Of a stretch of DNA of 61,716 nt, positions 9,238-19,871 are shown in pieces. The translations under genes and the position numbers were made by a program. Under the pieces are notes generated by a model, which searched no databases, had not been told where the DNA came from, and saw only the letters and a list, made by a program, of their open reading frames with translations. This stretch comes from Devosia naphthalenivorans (GTDB lineage Bacteria; Pseudomonadota; Alphaproteobacteria; Rhizobiales; Devosiaceae), in NCBI RefSeq assembly GCF_003056355.1, contig NZ_PYVW01000020.1, positions 1 through 61,716 on the forward strand, written 5' to 3'. Position 1 is the stretch's first letter, and each line of letters begins with the position of its first letter.

Positions 9238-9741
9238 TTAAAACGGGATGTCGTCGTCCATGCCGCCCGGCTCGAAAGCCGGGGCATTGGCCGCTGGGCG
9301 CCGGCCGCCGCCCGCGTTGTCGCGCGCGCCGCGGAAACCACCGCCCTCGTTGCCGCCACCGTAATTGCCGCCGCCACCTTCGGCATCGTTGCGGCCATCA
9401 AGCAGCGTCAGGTTCGAGTTGAAGCCCTGCAGCACGATCTCGGTGGAGTATTTGTCGGCGCCGGACTGGTCCTGCCATTTGCGGGTCTGCAACTGGCCTT
9501 CGATATAGACCTTGCTGCCCTTGCGCAGATAGCTTTCGGCCACGCGCGTCAGGCCTTCCGAGAAGATCACCACGCGGTGCCATTCGGTCTTTTCGCGGCG
9601 CTCGCCGGTGTTCTTGTCTTTCCAGTTTTCCGAGGTCGCGATGGACAGGTTCACCACCTTGCCCCCGCTCGGGAGGTTGCGCACCTCCGGGTCTGCGCCC
9701 AGATTGCCAACCAGGATGACCTTGTTCACACTGCCTGCCAT
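9238..9741 (-). CDS. ssb: Single-stranded DNA-binding protein
   Basis: A 167-residue SSB. The OB fold occupies about the first 110 residues ([40 protein letters not shown]). A Gly/Asn-rich flexible linker follows, then the acidic tip DDDIPF that binds partner repair proteins. It protects single-stranded DNA in replication, recombination and repair. It is divergent from uvrA, and a LexA-type box lies about 136 bp upstream of the start, so it is probably SOS-regulated, as in related bacteria. Confidence 0.97.
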   Translation of the reverse strand: MAGSVNKVILVGNLGADPEVRNLPSGGKVVNLSIATSENWKDKNTGERREKTEWHRVVIFSEGLTRVAESYLRKGSKVYIEGQLQTRKWQDQSGADKYSTEIVLQGFNSNLTLLDGRNDAEGGGGNYGGGNEGGGFRGARDNAGGGRRPAANAPAFEPGGMDDDIPF

Positions 9742-9876
9742 CGCCTATTCCTTTTCAATTCAGCCCGGCGGCCCAGTGGCCCGGCCAGACGCTCACTTAC
9801 ATAGCGGATGCACTTTACTCCGCCGCCCTGCCCGACGCTCGTGCGATCTGAGGTTGTGAACAGGACTGTTATTTTC

Positions 9877-9891
9877 GTTCACTTTATGTTC
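9877..9891. promoter_or_regulatory. SOS box (LexA site) on the ssb side
   Basis: GTTC-N7-GTTC (spacer ACTTTAT), the direct-repeat LexA operator typical of Alphaproteobacteria. It lies in the 495-bp spacer between the divergent ssb and uvrA genes, which holds no other gene that I can support. Confidence 0.8.
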
Positions 9892-10036
9892 TCAATCAGA
9901 GCACGTCAAGGCGGCGGGAAAGCTGAACCTGCTGACACGGTTTGTCAGCAGCCCTGCCCCAAGCAGCGGGCTCGTTCTCCCCTCGGCATTCACATCGATC
10001 AGCGCGTCGACGGATTGACTTGACGAACGGCAATTT

Positions 10037-10051
10037 GTTCCGCTTATGTTC
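10037..10051. promoter_or_regulatory. SOS box (LexA site) on the uvrA side
   Basis: A second GTTC-N7-GTTC (spacer CGCTTAT), about 185 bp upstream of the uvrA start. Its spacer is similar to that of the first box (CTTTAT versus GCTTAT), so the two sites form a matched pair, one per divergent promoter. Confidence 0.8.
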
Positions 10052-10236
10052 ACCAGTCAGAATCGTGCTTTGCCGGGGTGGGCGTAACGGTAAAATGACA
10101 GGCTGCCGGGCGGCCATGCATCTGGGCTGCTTGCGGCGGAGGCAAGCGACGCCTATTTGTGGGGCCTTCCCTACCTTACGCCAGCTATCGACTTTGTCGC
10201 GGTGCCGCATTTCGGCGCCTTGAGCCATGGACTGAA

Positions 10237-13134
10237 ATGATGACGCCAATGCCCAGCCAGAATCGTGAACTCGTCGTGCGCGGTGCGCGCGAGCACAATT
10301 TGAAGGGCATCGATATCAGGCTGCCGCGCGACTCCCTGATCGTGATGACAGGGTTATCGGGGTCCGGCAAGTCGTCCCTGGCGTTCGACACCATCTATGC
10401 GGAGGGGCAGCGGCGCTATGTGGAGTCGCTGTCCGCCTATGCCCGCCAGTTCCTGGAAATGATGCAGAAGCCGGATGTGGAACACATCGAAGGCCTGTCT
10501 CCCGCCATTTCAATCGAGCAGAAGACTACGGGACGCAATCCGCGCTCGACCGTCGGCACGGTCACCGAAATCTACGATTATCTACGCCTGCTTTATGCGC
10601 GCGTGGGGGTGCCCTATTCGCCGGCGACGGGGCTGCCGATCGAGTCACAGACCGTGTCGCAAATGGTCGACAAGGTGCTGGAGATGCCCGAGGGCACGCG
10701 GCTTTACCTGCTGGCGCCGATCGCGCGCGGGCGCAAGGGCGAGTACAAGAAGGAATTGGCCGATCTGATGCGCAAGGGTTTCCAGCGCGTCAAGATCGAC
10801 GGGGAATATCACGAGATCGAGGACGCGCCGGCGCTCGACAAGAAGTTCAAGCACGACATCGAAGTGGTGGTGGACCGCCTCGTGGTGGGGCCAGACATTT
10901 CCGGGCGCCTGGCGGAGAGTTTCGAGACGGCGCTGAAGCTGGCGGACGGAATCGCGCTGGTGGAATTCGCCGACCAGAAGAACGAGGACGGCACACCATA
11001 CCAGGTCACGTTCTCGGAAAAATTCGCTTGCCCGGTTTCGGGTTTCACCATTGCCGAGATCGAGCCGCGGCTGTTTTCGTTCAACAACCCGTTCGGCGCC
11101 TGCCCGGTTTGCGATGGTCTTGGTACCGAGCAGAAGATCGATCCGGACCAGATCGTGCCCGATCCGACGCTGTCGATCCGCGATGGCGCCATCCTGCCCT
11201 GGTCCAAGACATCGGCACCTTATTACCTGCAGACGCTGCAGGCGGTGGTGAAGCAATATGGCGCCTCGACCGGCACGGCCTGGAACGAGCTGCCATTCGA
11301 AGTGCAGCATGCGGTGCTGTTCGGCACGGGCAAGGTCCCGGTCAACTTCGTTTATGACGATGGCCTGCGCCAATACAAGACAACCAAGCCCTTCGAGGGC
11401 GTGATCGGCAACCTTGAGCGCCGCTACAAGGAAACCGAAAGCGCCGGCATGCGCGAGGAAATCGAGAAATACATGTCGGCCAAGCCGTGCTTTGCCTGTG
11501 GTGGCTATCGGCTCAAGCCGGAAGCGCTGGCGGTCAAGCTCGATGGACTGCATATCGGGCAGGTCACGGAAAAGTCGATCCGCAACACGGCCGAATGGTT
11601 CGAGCAGTTGCCGGCCAAGTTCACGCCGAACCAGAAGCTGATCGGCGAGCGTATCCTCAAGGAAATCAACGAGCGCCTGAAATTCCTGATCGATGTGGGG
11701 CTGGATTACCTGTCCATGTCGCGCAATTCGGGCACGCTTTCGGGCGGTGAATCGCAGCGCATCCGGCTGGCGAGCCAGATCGGCTCCGGGTTGACGGGCG
11801 TGCTCTATGTGCTGGACGAGCCATCCATTGGCCTGCATCAGCGCGACAATGCGCGACTGCTCGAAACGCTGCAGCGGCTGCGTGACATCGGCAATACGGT
11901 GATCGTGGTTGAGCACGACGAGGACGCGATCCTGACAGCAGACTATGTCGTGGATATCGGGCCCGGCGCCGGTGTACATGGCGGCCATATCGTGGCCGAG
12001 GGCACGCCGCAGGACATTCTCAACCACCCAGATTCGCTGACCGGCAAATATCTGTCCGGCCGCATGGGCATTCCCCTCCCCGCCGAACGGCGCCAGGGCA
12101 AGACCGGCAAGGCGCTGAGTATCAAGGGTGCGACAGGCAACAATCTCAAGAACGTTTCGGTGGATGTGCCGCTGGGCATGTTCGTGGCCATCACGGGCGT
12201 TTCGGGCGGCGGCAAGTCGACACTGATGATCGACACCATGTATCAGGCGATTGCGCGGCGGCTGAATGGCGCGCGCGTAGTCCCTGCCCCACATGAATCG
12301 CTGACGGGCCTCGAATTTCTCGACAAGGTCATCGATATCGACCAGTCGCCCATCGGGCGCACGCCGCGTTCCAACCCGGCGACTTATACGGGGGCGTTCA
12401 CGCCGCTGCGCGAGTGGTTTTCGGGCCTGCCGGAAGCCAAGACGCGCGGTTATGGGCCGGGCCGGTTCAGCTTCAACGTCAAGGGCGGCCGTTGCGAGAA
12501 GTGCGAGGGCGATGGCGTTCTCAAGATCGAGATGCACTTCCTGCCCGACGTTTATGTCACCTGCGATGTCTGCAAGGGTAAGCGCTACAACCGCGAAACG
12601 CTGGAAGTGCAGTTCAAGGGCAAGTCCATCTCGGACGTGCTGGACATGACGATTGACGAGGCCGTCGACTTCTTTTCGGCGGTGCCGACTATCCGTGACA
12701 AGTTCGTTACGCTTCAGCGGGTCGGGCTTGGCTATGTGAAGGTCGGGCAGCCTGCGAACACGCTTTCAGGCGGCGAGGCGCAGCGCGTCAAGCTTTCCAA
12801 GGAGTTGAGCAAGCGGGCCACAGGGCGCACGCTTTATATGCTGGACGAGCCCACAACTGGGTTGCATTTCCATGACGTAGCCAAGTTACTTGAAGTGCTG
12901 CAGGAACTTGTAGAGGGCGGCAATACGGTGCTGGTGATCGAGCACAATCTGGAGGTCATCAAGACCGCGGACTGGGTGATCGATCTGGGGCCGGAAGGCG
13001 GCGACCAAGGCGGAGAAATCGTTGCGGTGGGCACGCCGGAAGAGGTTGCGATGGTCGAGCGGTCGTATACGGGGCGATTCCTCAAGGAGGTGATGGAGCG
13101 CCGTCCAAATTATGCGACGAAGGCGGCGGAGTGA
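10237..13134 (+). CDS. uvrA: Excinuclease ABC subunit A
   Basis: A 965-residue UvrA, the damage-recognition ATPase of nucleotide excision repair; it loads UvrB at lesions. The first Walker A is GLSGSGKS at about 39-46. Zinc-binding cysteine pairs appear in CPVCDGLG and in CEKCEGDG / [13 protein letters not shown] signatures [14 protein letters not shown] and [14 protein letters not shown] are followed by the LDEPSIGLH and [11 protein letters not shown]alker B regions. I start at the ATG at 10237, though ATGs at 10240 and 10249 would also serve; the upstream extension to 10159 is out of keeping with the family. SOS control is likely from the box at 10037. Confidence 0.97.
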   Translation: MMTPMPSQNRELVVRGAREHNLKGIDIRLPRDSLIVMTGLSGSGKSSLAFDTIYAEGQRRYVESLSAYARQFLEMMQKPDVEHIEGLSPAISIEQKTTGRNPRSTVGTVTEIYDYLRLLYARVGVPYSPATGLPIESQTVSQMVDKVLEMPEGTRLYLLAPIARGRKGEYKKELADLMRKGFQRVKIDGEYHEIEDAPALDKKFKHDIEVVVDRLVVGPDISGRLAESFETALKLADGIALVEFADQKNEDGTPYQVTFSEKFACPVSGFTIAEIEPRLFSFNNPFGACPVCDGLGTEQKIDPDQIVPDPTLSIRDGAILPWSKTSAPYYLQTLQAVVKQYGASTGTAWNELPFEVQHAVLFGTGKVPVNFVYDDGLRQYKTTKPFEGVIGNLERRYKETESAGMREEIEKYMSAKPCFACGGYRLKPEALAVKLDGLHIGQVTEKSIRNTAEWFEQLPAKFTPNQKLIGERILKEINERLKFLIDVGLDYLSMSRNSGTLSGGESQRIRLASQIGSGLTGVLYVLDEPSIGLHQRDNARLLETLQRLRDIGNTVIVVEHDEDAILTADYVVDIGPGAGVHGGHIVAEGTPQDILNHPDSLTGKYLSGRMGIPLPAERRQGKTGKALSIKGATGNNLKNVSVDVPLGMFVAITGVSGGGKSTLMIDTMYQAIARRLNGARVVPAPHESLTGLEFLDKVIDIDQSPIGRTPRSNPATYTGAFTPLREWFSGLPEAKTRGYGPGRFSFNVKGGRCEKCEGDGVLKIEMHFLPDVYVTCDVCKGKRYNRETLEVQFKGKSISDVLDMTIDEAVDFFSAVPTIRDKFVTLQRVGLGYVKVGQPANTLSGGEAQRVKLSKELSKRATGRTLYMLDEPTTGLHFHDVAKLLEVLQELVEGGNTVLVIEHNLEVIKTADWVIDLGPEGGDQGGEIVAVGTPEEVAMVERSYTGRFLKEVMERRPNYATKAAE

Positions 13135-13226
13135 GTTGCGCAATCGGTTGTTCAAGGGTCTAAAGGCGCGATGTCCTCTGTGGGGCGTCGTACCTGAAGA
13201 CTGCGGGTAGACTCCGTGCCCCTCGC

Positions 13227-13685
13227 CTACCGCGCATCCGGCGGCGGGACGTCGGTGCTGGTTTTGCATTCGATGAGCCAGACGTCGTAGACGGCGTGGT
13301 CGACGGCGTTCAGTGCGGGGCTGTCGGCGAACATCCAGCCGGTGAAGATGCGTTTGGAGGTGCCTGTGAGGCTGCGCTGGTCGACTTCGAGGAAAGCCGA
13401 AACACGCTGGGACTCGGTGGGCGGGCGGCTGTAGCAGGCGCGGGGTGTGAGTTCCAGGGCGCCGAACAGCACGGTCTCGTCGATATAGACGTCGAAACGC
13501 GTGATGCGGCCGGTGATCTTATCGAGGCCGGCAAAGGTGGCGATTGGATTGGCTATGGGCTGCGCCCAAGCAGGCGCTGCCAGGCTGACAAACGCCACGC
13601 CCGCAGCCAAGGGCAGCAGTGCTGCTAGAAGAGCCGGCAAGCGCAATGCGCCGGCCTTATTCTGGTGACCAGGCTTCGTAGTCAC
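13227..13685 (-). CDS. DUF2155 exported protein
   Basis: A 152-residue protein with a signal peptide or anchor (LPALLAALLPLAAGVAFVSL, cut near AWA). The mature part follows the DUF2155 pattern: LDKITGRITRFDVYIDE, LTPRACYSRPPTE, GWMFADSPALNAVDHAVYDV, WLIECK. The function is not known. It starts with GTG and overlaps the end of the NDUFA12-like gene by 29 bp, a pairing I know from other Hyphomicrobiales. The two are probably co-transcribed. It converges with uvrA. Confidence 0.85.
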   Translation of the reverse strand: MTTKPGHQNKAGALRLPALLAALLPLAAGVAFVSLAAPAWAQPIANPIATFAGLDKITGRITRFDVYIDETVLFGALELTPRACYSRPPTESQRVSAFLEVDQRSLTGTSKRIFTGWMFADSPALNAVDHAVYDVWLIECKTSTDVPPPDAR

Positions 13686-14055
13686 CGGTCACGCGTGGGC
13701 GTTCGCCCTTGTTGAGCAGGCTGCCATCGGGGCGGTAGGCCTGGGCCGTTCCGGTCAGATTGGGCTCGCGCGGCTTTTCCCAGGAGCGGGCCACATATTT
13801 GTCCTGGGTCGGAAGGACATCGGTGCGGTGATGAATCCAGCCGTGCCAGCCAGCGCCGATGGTGCTGGCGTCGGCGTCGCCGTTATAGGTCACGTAACGG
13901 CGGTTGGCCTTCTTGTCCTGGTAGTAGCGGTTGCCGTTCTCGTCGGTGCCCACGAAATCGCCGAACCGCCAGATCCAGAGACGCGTCCCCCAGGTCTGGC
14001 CGCTCCACCAGGAGAAGATTTCCGTCAGAAACTGCTTGATACCGGTCTTAGCCAA
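13657..14055 (-). CDS. NDUFA12-family NADH:ubiquinone oxidoreductase subunit
   Basis: A 132-residue protein matching the bacterial homologue of the mitochondrial complex I accessory subunit NDUFA12: FGDFVGTDENGNRYYQDKK, RRYVTYNGDADASTIGAGWH, GWIHHRTDVLPT and ARSWEKPREPNLTGTAQAYR. It probably binds complex I near the NADH module, as alphaproteobacterial supernumerary subunits do. It is encoded away from the nuo operon, which is usual. It overlaps the DUF2155 gene downstream. Confidence 0.92.
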   Translation of the reverse strand: MAKTGIKQFLTEIFSWWSGQTWGTRLWIWRFGDFVGTDENGNRYYQDKKANRRYVTYNGDADASTIGAGWHGWIHHRTDVLPTQDKYVARSWEKPREPNLTGTAQAYRPDGSLLNKGERPRVTGDYEAWSPE

Positions 14056-14204
14056 TTGTCGATTCCGCCGTCGAGGTCTGCGATTGCGCCGGGTGTATCA
14101 TGGGCCATCGGCCGAGCCTAGAAAGAAGTGCGGCAAAGGCGAGGGGATGGACGAATGGGCCAGGCAATTTGGTGATATTGCCGGTTCATTTTACCCTCAC
14201 CCTT

Positions 14205-14305
14205 CAATGGGGAGAGGGGTGAAGGCTTCACGGCAGGAACACCGGCGCTGAACCCCTCATCCGGCCCTGCGGGCCACCTTCTCCCCTCAGGGGAGAAGGG
14301 AAGGC
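14205..14305. repeat. Palindromic intergenic repeat (type 3)
   Basis: ACCCTCACCC ... GGGGAGAGGGGT, then CCCCTCATCCGGCCCTGCGG and a perfect hairpin CCTTCTCCCC-TC-AGGGGAGAAGG type stem near 14277-14300. Similar sequences are widespread between genes of Hyphomicrobiales. The last hairpin could also act as a transcription stop. Confidence 0.65.
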
Positions 14306-14582
14306 AGGCGTACACCACATGCCGCTTTTTTCGTCAGCTGTTCAAGGAAGTAGCAACACCACCAGTGCGTACCCGGCGCGCCTCCGACACTATACCTTGT
14401 GTCATGCAGATCTGTTCAAATCTGCAAAATTTATACGCTTGACAGACCCGTGGCCGAGTCTGCCTTCGCCCCCTCTCTCAAAAGAGTCAAGGAAGCCGCG
14501 GCTTTGGCGCCAGCAGTTATCAAGCTGCGCAATGCGGATCGAGTTTTTTAGCTTTTCGTTAATCATTTATGACGCTTGCGAG

Positions 14583-14591
14583 TTATCCACG
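14583..14591 (+). promoter_or_regulatory. DnaA-box-like site upstream of nrdJ
   Basis: TTATCCACG differs from the consensus DnaA box TTATCCACA at one base and lies in the AT-rich leader of the ribonucleotide reductase gene. DnaA is known to regulate nrdAB in E. coli. A role here is inferred. Confidence 0.35.
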
Positions 14592-14779
14592 CTATTCCCA
14601 TATATAACACTACATTTTGCGTCATCCATAGGCGCGGTCACCAGCAGTGGTGTGGAAAAATTGGCGACGCGTAAAAAATCTTCGAGTCGACTCTGGGGCA
14701 AAACGGGCTTTGAGTGAACCCAACACGACCCGCGAGTCTAGGCTTGCGCTCGGCCCACCAAATCAGACGAGTTACTATC

Positions 14780-17700
14780 ATGCGCATTGAACGCCGCTTT
14801 ACGTCCGCCGGTCAGGATCGTTACGGTTCGATCGAATTCCGTTCGGCCACCAGCGAAATCCGCAATCCCGATGGCTCGGTGGTATTCAAGCTCGAGAACA
14901 TCGCCATTCCTTCGGCGTGGTCGCAGGTGGCTGCCGATATCATCGCGCAGAAATATTTCCGCAAGGCCGGCGTCGCCAAGGTCCTGAAGAAGGTAGAGGA
15001 AAATTCCGTCCCGTCCTGGCTGTGGCGCTCCGTGCCCGACGAGGCTGCGCTCGCCAAGCTGCCGGAAGCCGAACGCTACGGCTCGGAAATGGATTCGCGC
15101 CAGGTGTTCGATCGCCTGGCCGGCACCTGGACCTATTGGGGCTGGAAGGGCGGCTATTTCGCCAGCGAAGAAGACGCCCTCGCCTTCCGTGATGAATTGG
15201 CCTTCATGCTGGCGACGCAGCGCGTGGCGCCGAACTCGCCGCAATGGTTCAACACGGGCCTGTTCTGGGCCTATGGCATCGATGGCCCCGGCCAGGGGCA
15301 CTTCTATGTGGACCCCTTCACCCACAAGCTGGTGGCGTCCAAGAGCTCCTACGAGCATCCGCAGCCGCATGCCTGCTTCATCCAGTCGGTCAATGACGAT
15401 CTGGTCAACGAGAACGGCATCATGGACCTCTGGGTCCGCGAGGCGCGGCTGTTCAAGTATGGCTCGGGCACCGGCACAAATTTCTCGGCCCTGCGCGGTT
15501 CGGGCGAAAAGCTTTCGGGCGGCGGCAAGTCGTCTGGCCTGATGAGCTTCCTCAAGATCGGCGACCGGGCAGCGGGCGCGATCAAGTCGGGCGGCACGAC
15601 GCGCCGTGCGGCCAAGATGGTGGTGCTCGATATCGACCACCCCGATGTCGAGGAATACATCAACTGGAAGGTCAAGGAAGAGCAGAAGGTCGCGGCGCTG
15701 GTCACCGGCTCCAAGGTCGTTTCCAAGCACCTCAAGGCCATCATGAAGGCCGCCGTGAACTGCGAAGGCAGCGGCGACGACTGCTTTGACGTGGCCAAGA
15801 ATCCGGCGCTGAAGCGCGAAGTGCGTGCGGCCAAGAAGGCGCTGGTGCCGGAGAACTACATCTACCGCGTCATCCAGTTTGCCAAGCAGGGCTATACCGA
15901 TATCGAATTCCCGGTCTACGACACCGATTGGGATAGCGAGGCGTACCTGACCGTTTCGGGCCAGAACTCCAACAATTCCGTGCGCGTGACGGATGACTTC
16001 CTGCGCGCCGTCGAGGGTGATGGCGACTGGGACCTCAAGGCACGCCAGTCCGGCAAGGTGACCAAGACGCTGAAGGCACGCGATCTGTGGGAACAGGTTG
16101 GTTACGCGGCATGGGCTTCGGCTGACCCAGGTATTCAGTATCACACCACGATCAATGAGTGGCACACCTCGCCCGAAGCTGGTCCGATCAATGCGTCGAA
16201 CCCCTGCTCGGAATACATGTTCCTCGACGATACGGCGTGTAACCTCGCCTCGGTGAACCTGCTGCCCTATCGCAATGCCGATGGCTCGTTCAACACGCCG
16301 GCCTATGAGCACACCGTGCGGCTGTGGACCATCGTGCTCGAAATCTCGGTGATGATGGCGCAGTTCCCGTCCAAGGCGATTGCCGAGCGCTCGTTCGAAT
16401 ATCGTACGCTGGGCATCGGCTACGCCAATATCGGCGGCTTCCTGATGACTTCGGGCATTTCCTATGACTCGGCCGAGGGCCGCGCCATTGCCGGTGCAGT
16501 CACTGCCATCATGACGGGCGTCTCTTATGCGACGTCGGCCGAAATGGCCAAGGAGCTGGGCCCGTTCAAGGACTATAAGCGCAACGCCAAGCACATGCTG
16601 CGCGTGATCCGCAACCATCGCAATGCCGCTCACGGCAATGCGCAGGGTTACGAGAACCTGTCGATCAATCCGGTGCCGCTGGACCATGGCTCGCTGATCG
16701 ACGCGAACCTTTCCGAACGCGCCAAGGTGGCGTGGGACAACGCGTTGGCGCTGGGCGAAAAGCACGGCTACCGTAACGCGCAGGTTTCGGTTATCGCGCC
16801 GACCGGCACGATTGGCCTGGTCATGGATTGCGACACCACCGGCATCGAGCCTGATTTCGCGCTGGTGAAGTTCAAGAAGCTGGCCGGTGGTGGCTACTTC
16901 AAGATCATCAACCGCGCCGTGCCACCTGCCCTGCGCACGCTGGGCTATTCGGAGGCGCAGATTGCCGAGATGGAGGCATATGCGGTCGGCCATGGCAATC
17001 TGAACCAGGCACCGGGCGTCAATCCTTCGACGCTGCGCGCCAAGGGCTTCACCGACGAGAAAATCGCTGCGCTCAACGCCGCGACGGCCTCGGCCTTCGA
17101 CATCAAGTTTATCTTCAACCAGTGGACCTTGGGCGTCGATTTCCTGAAGTCGCTCGGCGTGACCGATGAAAATCTCGCCGATTTCAGCTTCGACCTGCTC
17201 TCCTTCCTCGGCTTCTCCCGCGCGGATATCGAGGCGGCCAATATCCACGTTTGCGGTGCCATGACGCTGGAAGGCGCCCCGCACCTCAAGGCAGAGCACC
17301 TGCCGGTGTTCGATTGCGCCACGCCATGCGGCAAGATCGGCAAGCGCTACCTGTCGGTGGAAAGCCACATCCTGATGATGGCTGCCGCGCAGCCCTTCAT
17401 TTCGGGCGCCATTTCCAAGACCATCAACATGCCCAATGACGCCACGGTGGAAGACGCCAAGGAAGCCTACATGCTGTCCTGGCGGCTGGCGCTCAAGGCG
17501 AACGCGCTTTATCGCGACGGCTCCAAGCTGAGCCAGCCACTGAACTCCTCCGTGTTGGCTGCGGCCGATGACGAGGAAGACGAGGACGTGGTGGAAACCC
17601 TCACCGCCATGAATGCCGATGCCCGCGTGCCGGCGATTGCCGAAAAGATCGTCGAGCGCATCATCGAGCGCGAAGTGGAAATCCGCTCCCGCGAGAAGAT

Positions 17701-18499
17701 GCCGGACCGCCGCAAGGGCTACACCCAGAAAGCCGTCGTCGGCGGCCACAAGGTCTATGTCCACACCGGCGAATATGCCGATGGGCGCCTGGGCGAAATC
17801 TTCATCGACATGCACAAGGAAGGCGCTGCCTTCCGCGCCATGATGAACAATTTTGCCATCGCAATCTCGATCGGCCTACAATATGGCGTGCCGCTGGACG
17901 AATATGTGGAGGCCTTCACCTTCACCCGTTTCGAGCCCGCCGGCATGGTCATGGGCAATGACCGCATCAAGAACGCGACCTCGATCCTTGACTATGTGTT
18001 CCGTGAACTGGCCGTGTCCTATCTCGACCGCGACGACCTTGCCCACGTCAATCCGGACAGCCCGACTTCGCTCGGCAAGGGCGTTGCCGAAGGCCAGGAT
18101 GCGCGCAGCAATGCGCCCGCCCCTGCCCCGGTGCCCGCCGAGCGCTTTGTCTCCCGCGGCATGACCCGCGGCAAGGTCAACAACAAGAGCCTGATGATCG
18201 TCTCGGGCGATCATCAGTTCAATCCCGTGCAGGCGATGCAGACCTCGACCGTGACGGCCCTGCGCACCGCCACGGCGCTCAAGGTGGACACTCAGTTGAG
18301 CCCCTCGGCCTTCGCCCCGGCAGAACTGAGCCCCATCCCAAGCCCGCCGCCGTCCAAGGATGCGGGATTACTGAGGGCCGAGGCCCAGATGAAGGGCTAT
18401 ACGGGGGATCAGTGCACGGAGTGCCACAACTTCACGATGGTGCGGAATGGCACGTGTCTGAAGTGCGATACATGCGGGACGACGACTGGGTGTAGCTAA
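14780..18499 (+). CDS. nrdJ: Vitamin B12-dependent ribonucleotide reductase (class II)
   Basis: A 1239-residue class II reductase that makes dNTPs using adenosylcobalamin as radical source, so it works with or without oxygen. The active-site motif [20 protein letters not shown] is at about 474-493 with its conserved cysteine at 476. [20 protein letters not shown] and [20 protein letters not shown] follow. The C-terminal domain ends in a zinc ribbon, CTECHNF ... [14 protein letters not shown], typical of the long NrdJ subfamily. The start [11 protein letters not shown] at 14780 was preferred over an in-frame extension to 14714. No class I nrdAB genes are present in the window. Confidence 0.97.
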   Translation: MRIERRFTSAGQDRYGSIEFRSATSEIRNPDGSVVFKLENIAIPSAWSQVAADIIAQKYFRKAGVAKVLKKVEENSVPSWLWRSVPDEAALAKLPEAERYGSEMDSRQVFDRLAGTWTYWGWKGGYFASEEDALAFRDELAFMLATQRVAPNSPQWFNTGLFWAYGIDGPGQGHFYVDPFTHKLVASKSSYEHPQPHACFIQSVNDDLVNENGIMDLWVREARLFKYGSGTGTNFSALRGSGEKLSGGGKSSGLMSFLKIGDRAAGAIKSGGTTRRAAKMVVLDIDHPDVEEYINWKVKEEQKVAALVTGSKVVSKHLKAIMKAAVNCEGSGDDCFDVAKNPALKREVRAAKKALVPENYIYRVIQFAKQGYTDIEFPVYDTDWDSEAYLTVSGQNSNNSVRVTDDFLRAVEGDGDWDLKARQSGKVTKTLKARDLWEQVGYAAWASADPGIQYHTTINEWHTSPEAGPINASNPCSEYMFLDDTACNLASVNLLPYRNADGSFNTPAYEHTVRLWTIVLEISVMMAQFPSKAIAERSFEYRTLGIGYANIGGFLMTSGISYDSAEGRAIAGAVTAIMTGVSYATSAEMAKELGPFKDYKRNAKHMLRVIRNHRNAAHGNAQGYENLSINPVPLDHGSLIDANLSERAKVAWDNALALGEKHGYRNAQVSVIAPTGTIGLVMDCDTTGIEPDFALVKFKKLAGGGYFKIINRAVPPALRTLGYSEAQIAEMEAYAVGHGNLNQAPGVNPSTLRAKGFTDEKIAALNAATASAFDIKFIFNQWTLGVDFLKSLGVTDENLADFSFDLLSFLGFSRADIEAANIHVCGAMTLEGAPHLKAEHLPVFDCATPCGKIGKRYLSVESHILMMAAAQPFISGAISKTINMPNDATVEDAKEAYMLSWRLALKANALYRDGSKLSQPLNSSVLAAADDEEDEDVVETLTAMNADARVPAIAEKIVERIIEREVEIRSREKMPDRRKGYTQKAVVGGHKVYVHTGEYADGRLGEIFIDMHKEGAAFRAMMNNFAIAISIGLQYGVPLDEYVEAFTFTRFEPAGMVMGNDRIKNATSILDYVFRELAVSYLDRDDLAHVNPDSPTSLGKGVAEGQDARSNAPAPAPVPAERFVSRGMTRGKVNNKSLMIVSGDHQFNPVQAMQTSTVTALRTATALKVDTQLSPSAFAPAELSPIPSPPPSKDAGLLRAEAQMKGYTGDQCTECHNFTMVRNGTCLKCDTCGTTTGCS

Positions 18500-18505
18500 C
18501 TTACC

Positions 18506-18538
18506 TTGGCCGCAGCGAGAAGAACTCGCTGCGGCCAA
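18506..18538 (+). terminator. nrdJ terminator hairpin
   Basis: A perfect 14-bp inverted repeat, TTGGCCGCAGCGAG / CTCGCTGCGGCCAA, with a 5-base AAGAA loop, seven bases after the nrdJ stop. It has no clear T-run, so it may act as an mRNA 3'-end stabiliser as well as a terminator. Confidence 0.7.
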
Positions 18539-18574
18539 ATGGTTCAACGAACAAATCAAGTACGGAGAACTACG

Positions 18575-19165
18575 GTGACAAGAATCGACAATTTTGCCGA
18601 CCGCTTGCGCGAACAACTTGGAATCCCGGACGATCTGCGGCCTGATGCTCTCGACGTGTTGCGTCGTATGAAGATCAGCAAGGTGATTTCTGATTATGCA
18701 GAAGATCCCGAGGCAGTCGGCCGCGATGCTCGTTGGGATGCGGACAACCGTGTCATCTACCTGTCGACCGCCCTATGGAATGCTGTTCTCGACGGTAACG
18801 ACTACGATGCGAGGTTCACGGTGTTGCACGAAGTGGGGCACGCGGTCTTGGGCCACACTCATCGGAATCGCCTTACAGCCGGCAAACGCCAGTTCGGACG
18901 GTTCGTCGAAGCAGATGAGTCGGACGCCGATCAGTTTGCATTGGCATTCGCTATTCCGCTCAAGTTTGCTGCGCTCGCAAGCACATCTGGCATCGCGTCC
19001 CTAGCAGACCAATTCGGACTGCCTCAGGCTCAGACAAGTCGGCGTGTCGTAGATCTCCAGCGCGACCTGCGAGTATCGCGGCGGCAAACAACTGAACATG
19101 ACATCGACAATTACACCGACGCTATGAGGGCCATGCGAATCAACGCTATTAACTGGAACTCATAG
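18575..19165 (+). CDS. ImmA/IrrE-family metallopeptidase
   Basis: A 196-residue protein with a zinc-peptidase motif HEVGH at 85-89 inside FTVLHEVGHAVLGHTHRNRL and a downstream acidic helix (EADESDADQFALAFAIP) that should supply the third zinc ligand. ImmA/IrrE peptidases usually cleave a partner repressor, often an XRE protein encoded alongside. None is found here, so the target is unknown. The GTG start at 18575 has GGAG seven bases upstream. GC content falls relative to nrdJ, suggesting acquisition together with the following small genes. Confidence 0.85.
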   Translation: MTRIDNFADRLREQLGIPDDLRPDALDVLRRMKISKVISDYAEDPEAVGRDARWDADNRVIYLSTALWNAVLDGNDYDARFTVLHEVGHAVLGHTHRNRLTAGKRQFGRFVEADESDADQFALAFAIPLKFAALASTSGIASLADQFGLPQAQTSRRVVDLQRDLRVSRRQTTEHDIDNYTDAMRAMRINAINWNS

Positions 19166-19604
19166 AAGAGGAATCGACTCAATTCCCGGCCCGCGAACCG
19201 CTTCCCATCTAAGGGATAAAGCTGTGGAAAAACAGTATTCCACATGAATCCATTGTTTGAGCTTGAAGTGGGCAAAACCCCACTTATAGTGGATCAAACG
19301 GAAATTGTACCTGTATCTAGTACGTCTTGCTTTGATAGTCCCGATTCTAGGCTTGACGCAAGAGCGCTGTGAATAGTGAAGGATTTTGTCTGCTGGACTC
19401 ACCTATGACTTCAGCAGACCATCAAAGAATAAGGGCAGCATGAGTTGTGATCACACCGCCCTAATAGAACAGCCTAGGCGGACCCGCCGCCCTTGCGTCC
19501 ATGTGCTTTGGTAAGCGTGGACATGCTGTTCTCCAGAGCAACCGATGTCAAGCGGACGAGATGCCGCGTGGCACAAAGTGATGCGGGACAAAGGAGAATG
19601 TCCA
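19166..19604. other. AT-rich spacer without a supported gene
   Basis: A 439-bp stretch of distinctly lower GC than the rest of the window. It contains a 7-bp perfect inverted repeat TGTGGAA-N8-TTCCACA (19223-19244), which could be an operator, and a hairpin AAGTGGG/CCCCACTT around 19265. I see no convincing open frame. Confidence 0.4.
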
Positions 19605-19810
19605 ATGGCCTATCATTACGTGAACAAGAACGCCCAATCGAATGGCGATCACGAAGTTCATGCAGCCGGTTGCAGTTTCATGCCGGCTTCTGAAAGTCGC
19701 ATCTATCTTGGCGATTTTTGAGCTGCACACCAGCGGTAGTGGAAGCTAAGCGGTACTACAGTCAGTCAAACGGCTGCTTTTACTGCAGTTCCGCTTGTCA
19801 CACCCAGTAG
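19605..19810 (+). pseudogene. Cys-rich small protein split by an apparent -1 frameshift
   Basis: The first frame starts at 19605 with AAGGAG eight bases upstream. It reads MAYHYVNKNAQSNGDHEVHA and stops at a TGA (19719-19721) after ...YLGDF. The sequence resumes in the -1 frame and ends at TAG 19808-19810: SCTPAVVEAKRYYSQSNGCF followed by YCSSACHTQ. One extra T in the run of five at 19715-19719 would join both into a 68-residue protein containing C-x2-C-x3-C-H, matching a family of small bacterial proteins (HYVNKNAQSNGDHEVH ... SNGCYYC..ACH) as I remember it. It may be a pseudogene, a sequencing error in a homopolymer, or programmed slippage at TTT-TGA. The two halves are clearly one family; the cause is open. 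Confidence 0.7.
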
Positions 19811-19871
19811 TTGAAACGAAGACGGCGAGGGCCAACGGCCCTCGCAATTTCCCATGCAACTGGAGATACCC

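Larger units (their letters stand above)
14056..14779 (+). other. Long nrdJ upstream region without a supported gene
   Basis: A 724-bp stretch. The first part carries a palindromic repeat (14205-14305). The remainder is clearly more AT-rich than its surroundings (14400-14680) and probably holds the nrdJ promoter: TTGACA at 14439, an AT-rich CCATATATAAC around 14598-14610, and a DnaA-box-like site at 14583. An open frame from 14319 to 14717 has no family-like sequence and I do not call it. I searched by eye for a cobalamin riboswitch core and did not find one. Confidence 0.5.

Noticed and set aside
10645..12537. A 630-codon open frame opposite uvrA
   Set aside because: Antisense shadow; no ribosome binding site or family-like sequence.
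14590..14615. An NrdR box at CCATATATAACAC
   Set aside because: Only the AT core fits; the flanking half-sites do not pair as the palindrome requires, and no second box at the usual spacing is visible.
14319..14717. A 132-codon open frame in the nrdJ leader
   Set aside because: No protein-like composition, no start signal, and it lies in a region of promoter-like AT-rich DNA.
14056..14779. A cobalamin riboswitch before the B12-dependent nrdJ
   Set aside because: No recognisable B12-box core was found by eye. A covariance search would be decisive.
14738..17815. A 1025-codon open frame on the minus strand opposite nrdJ
   Set aside because: Same cause: an antisense shadow of a long, certain gene.
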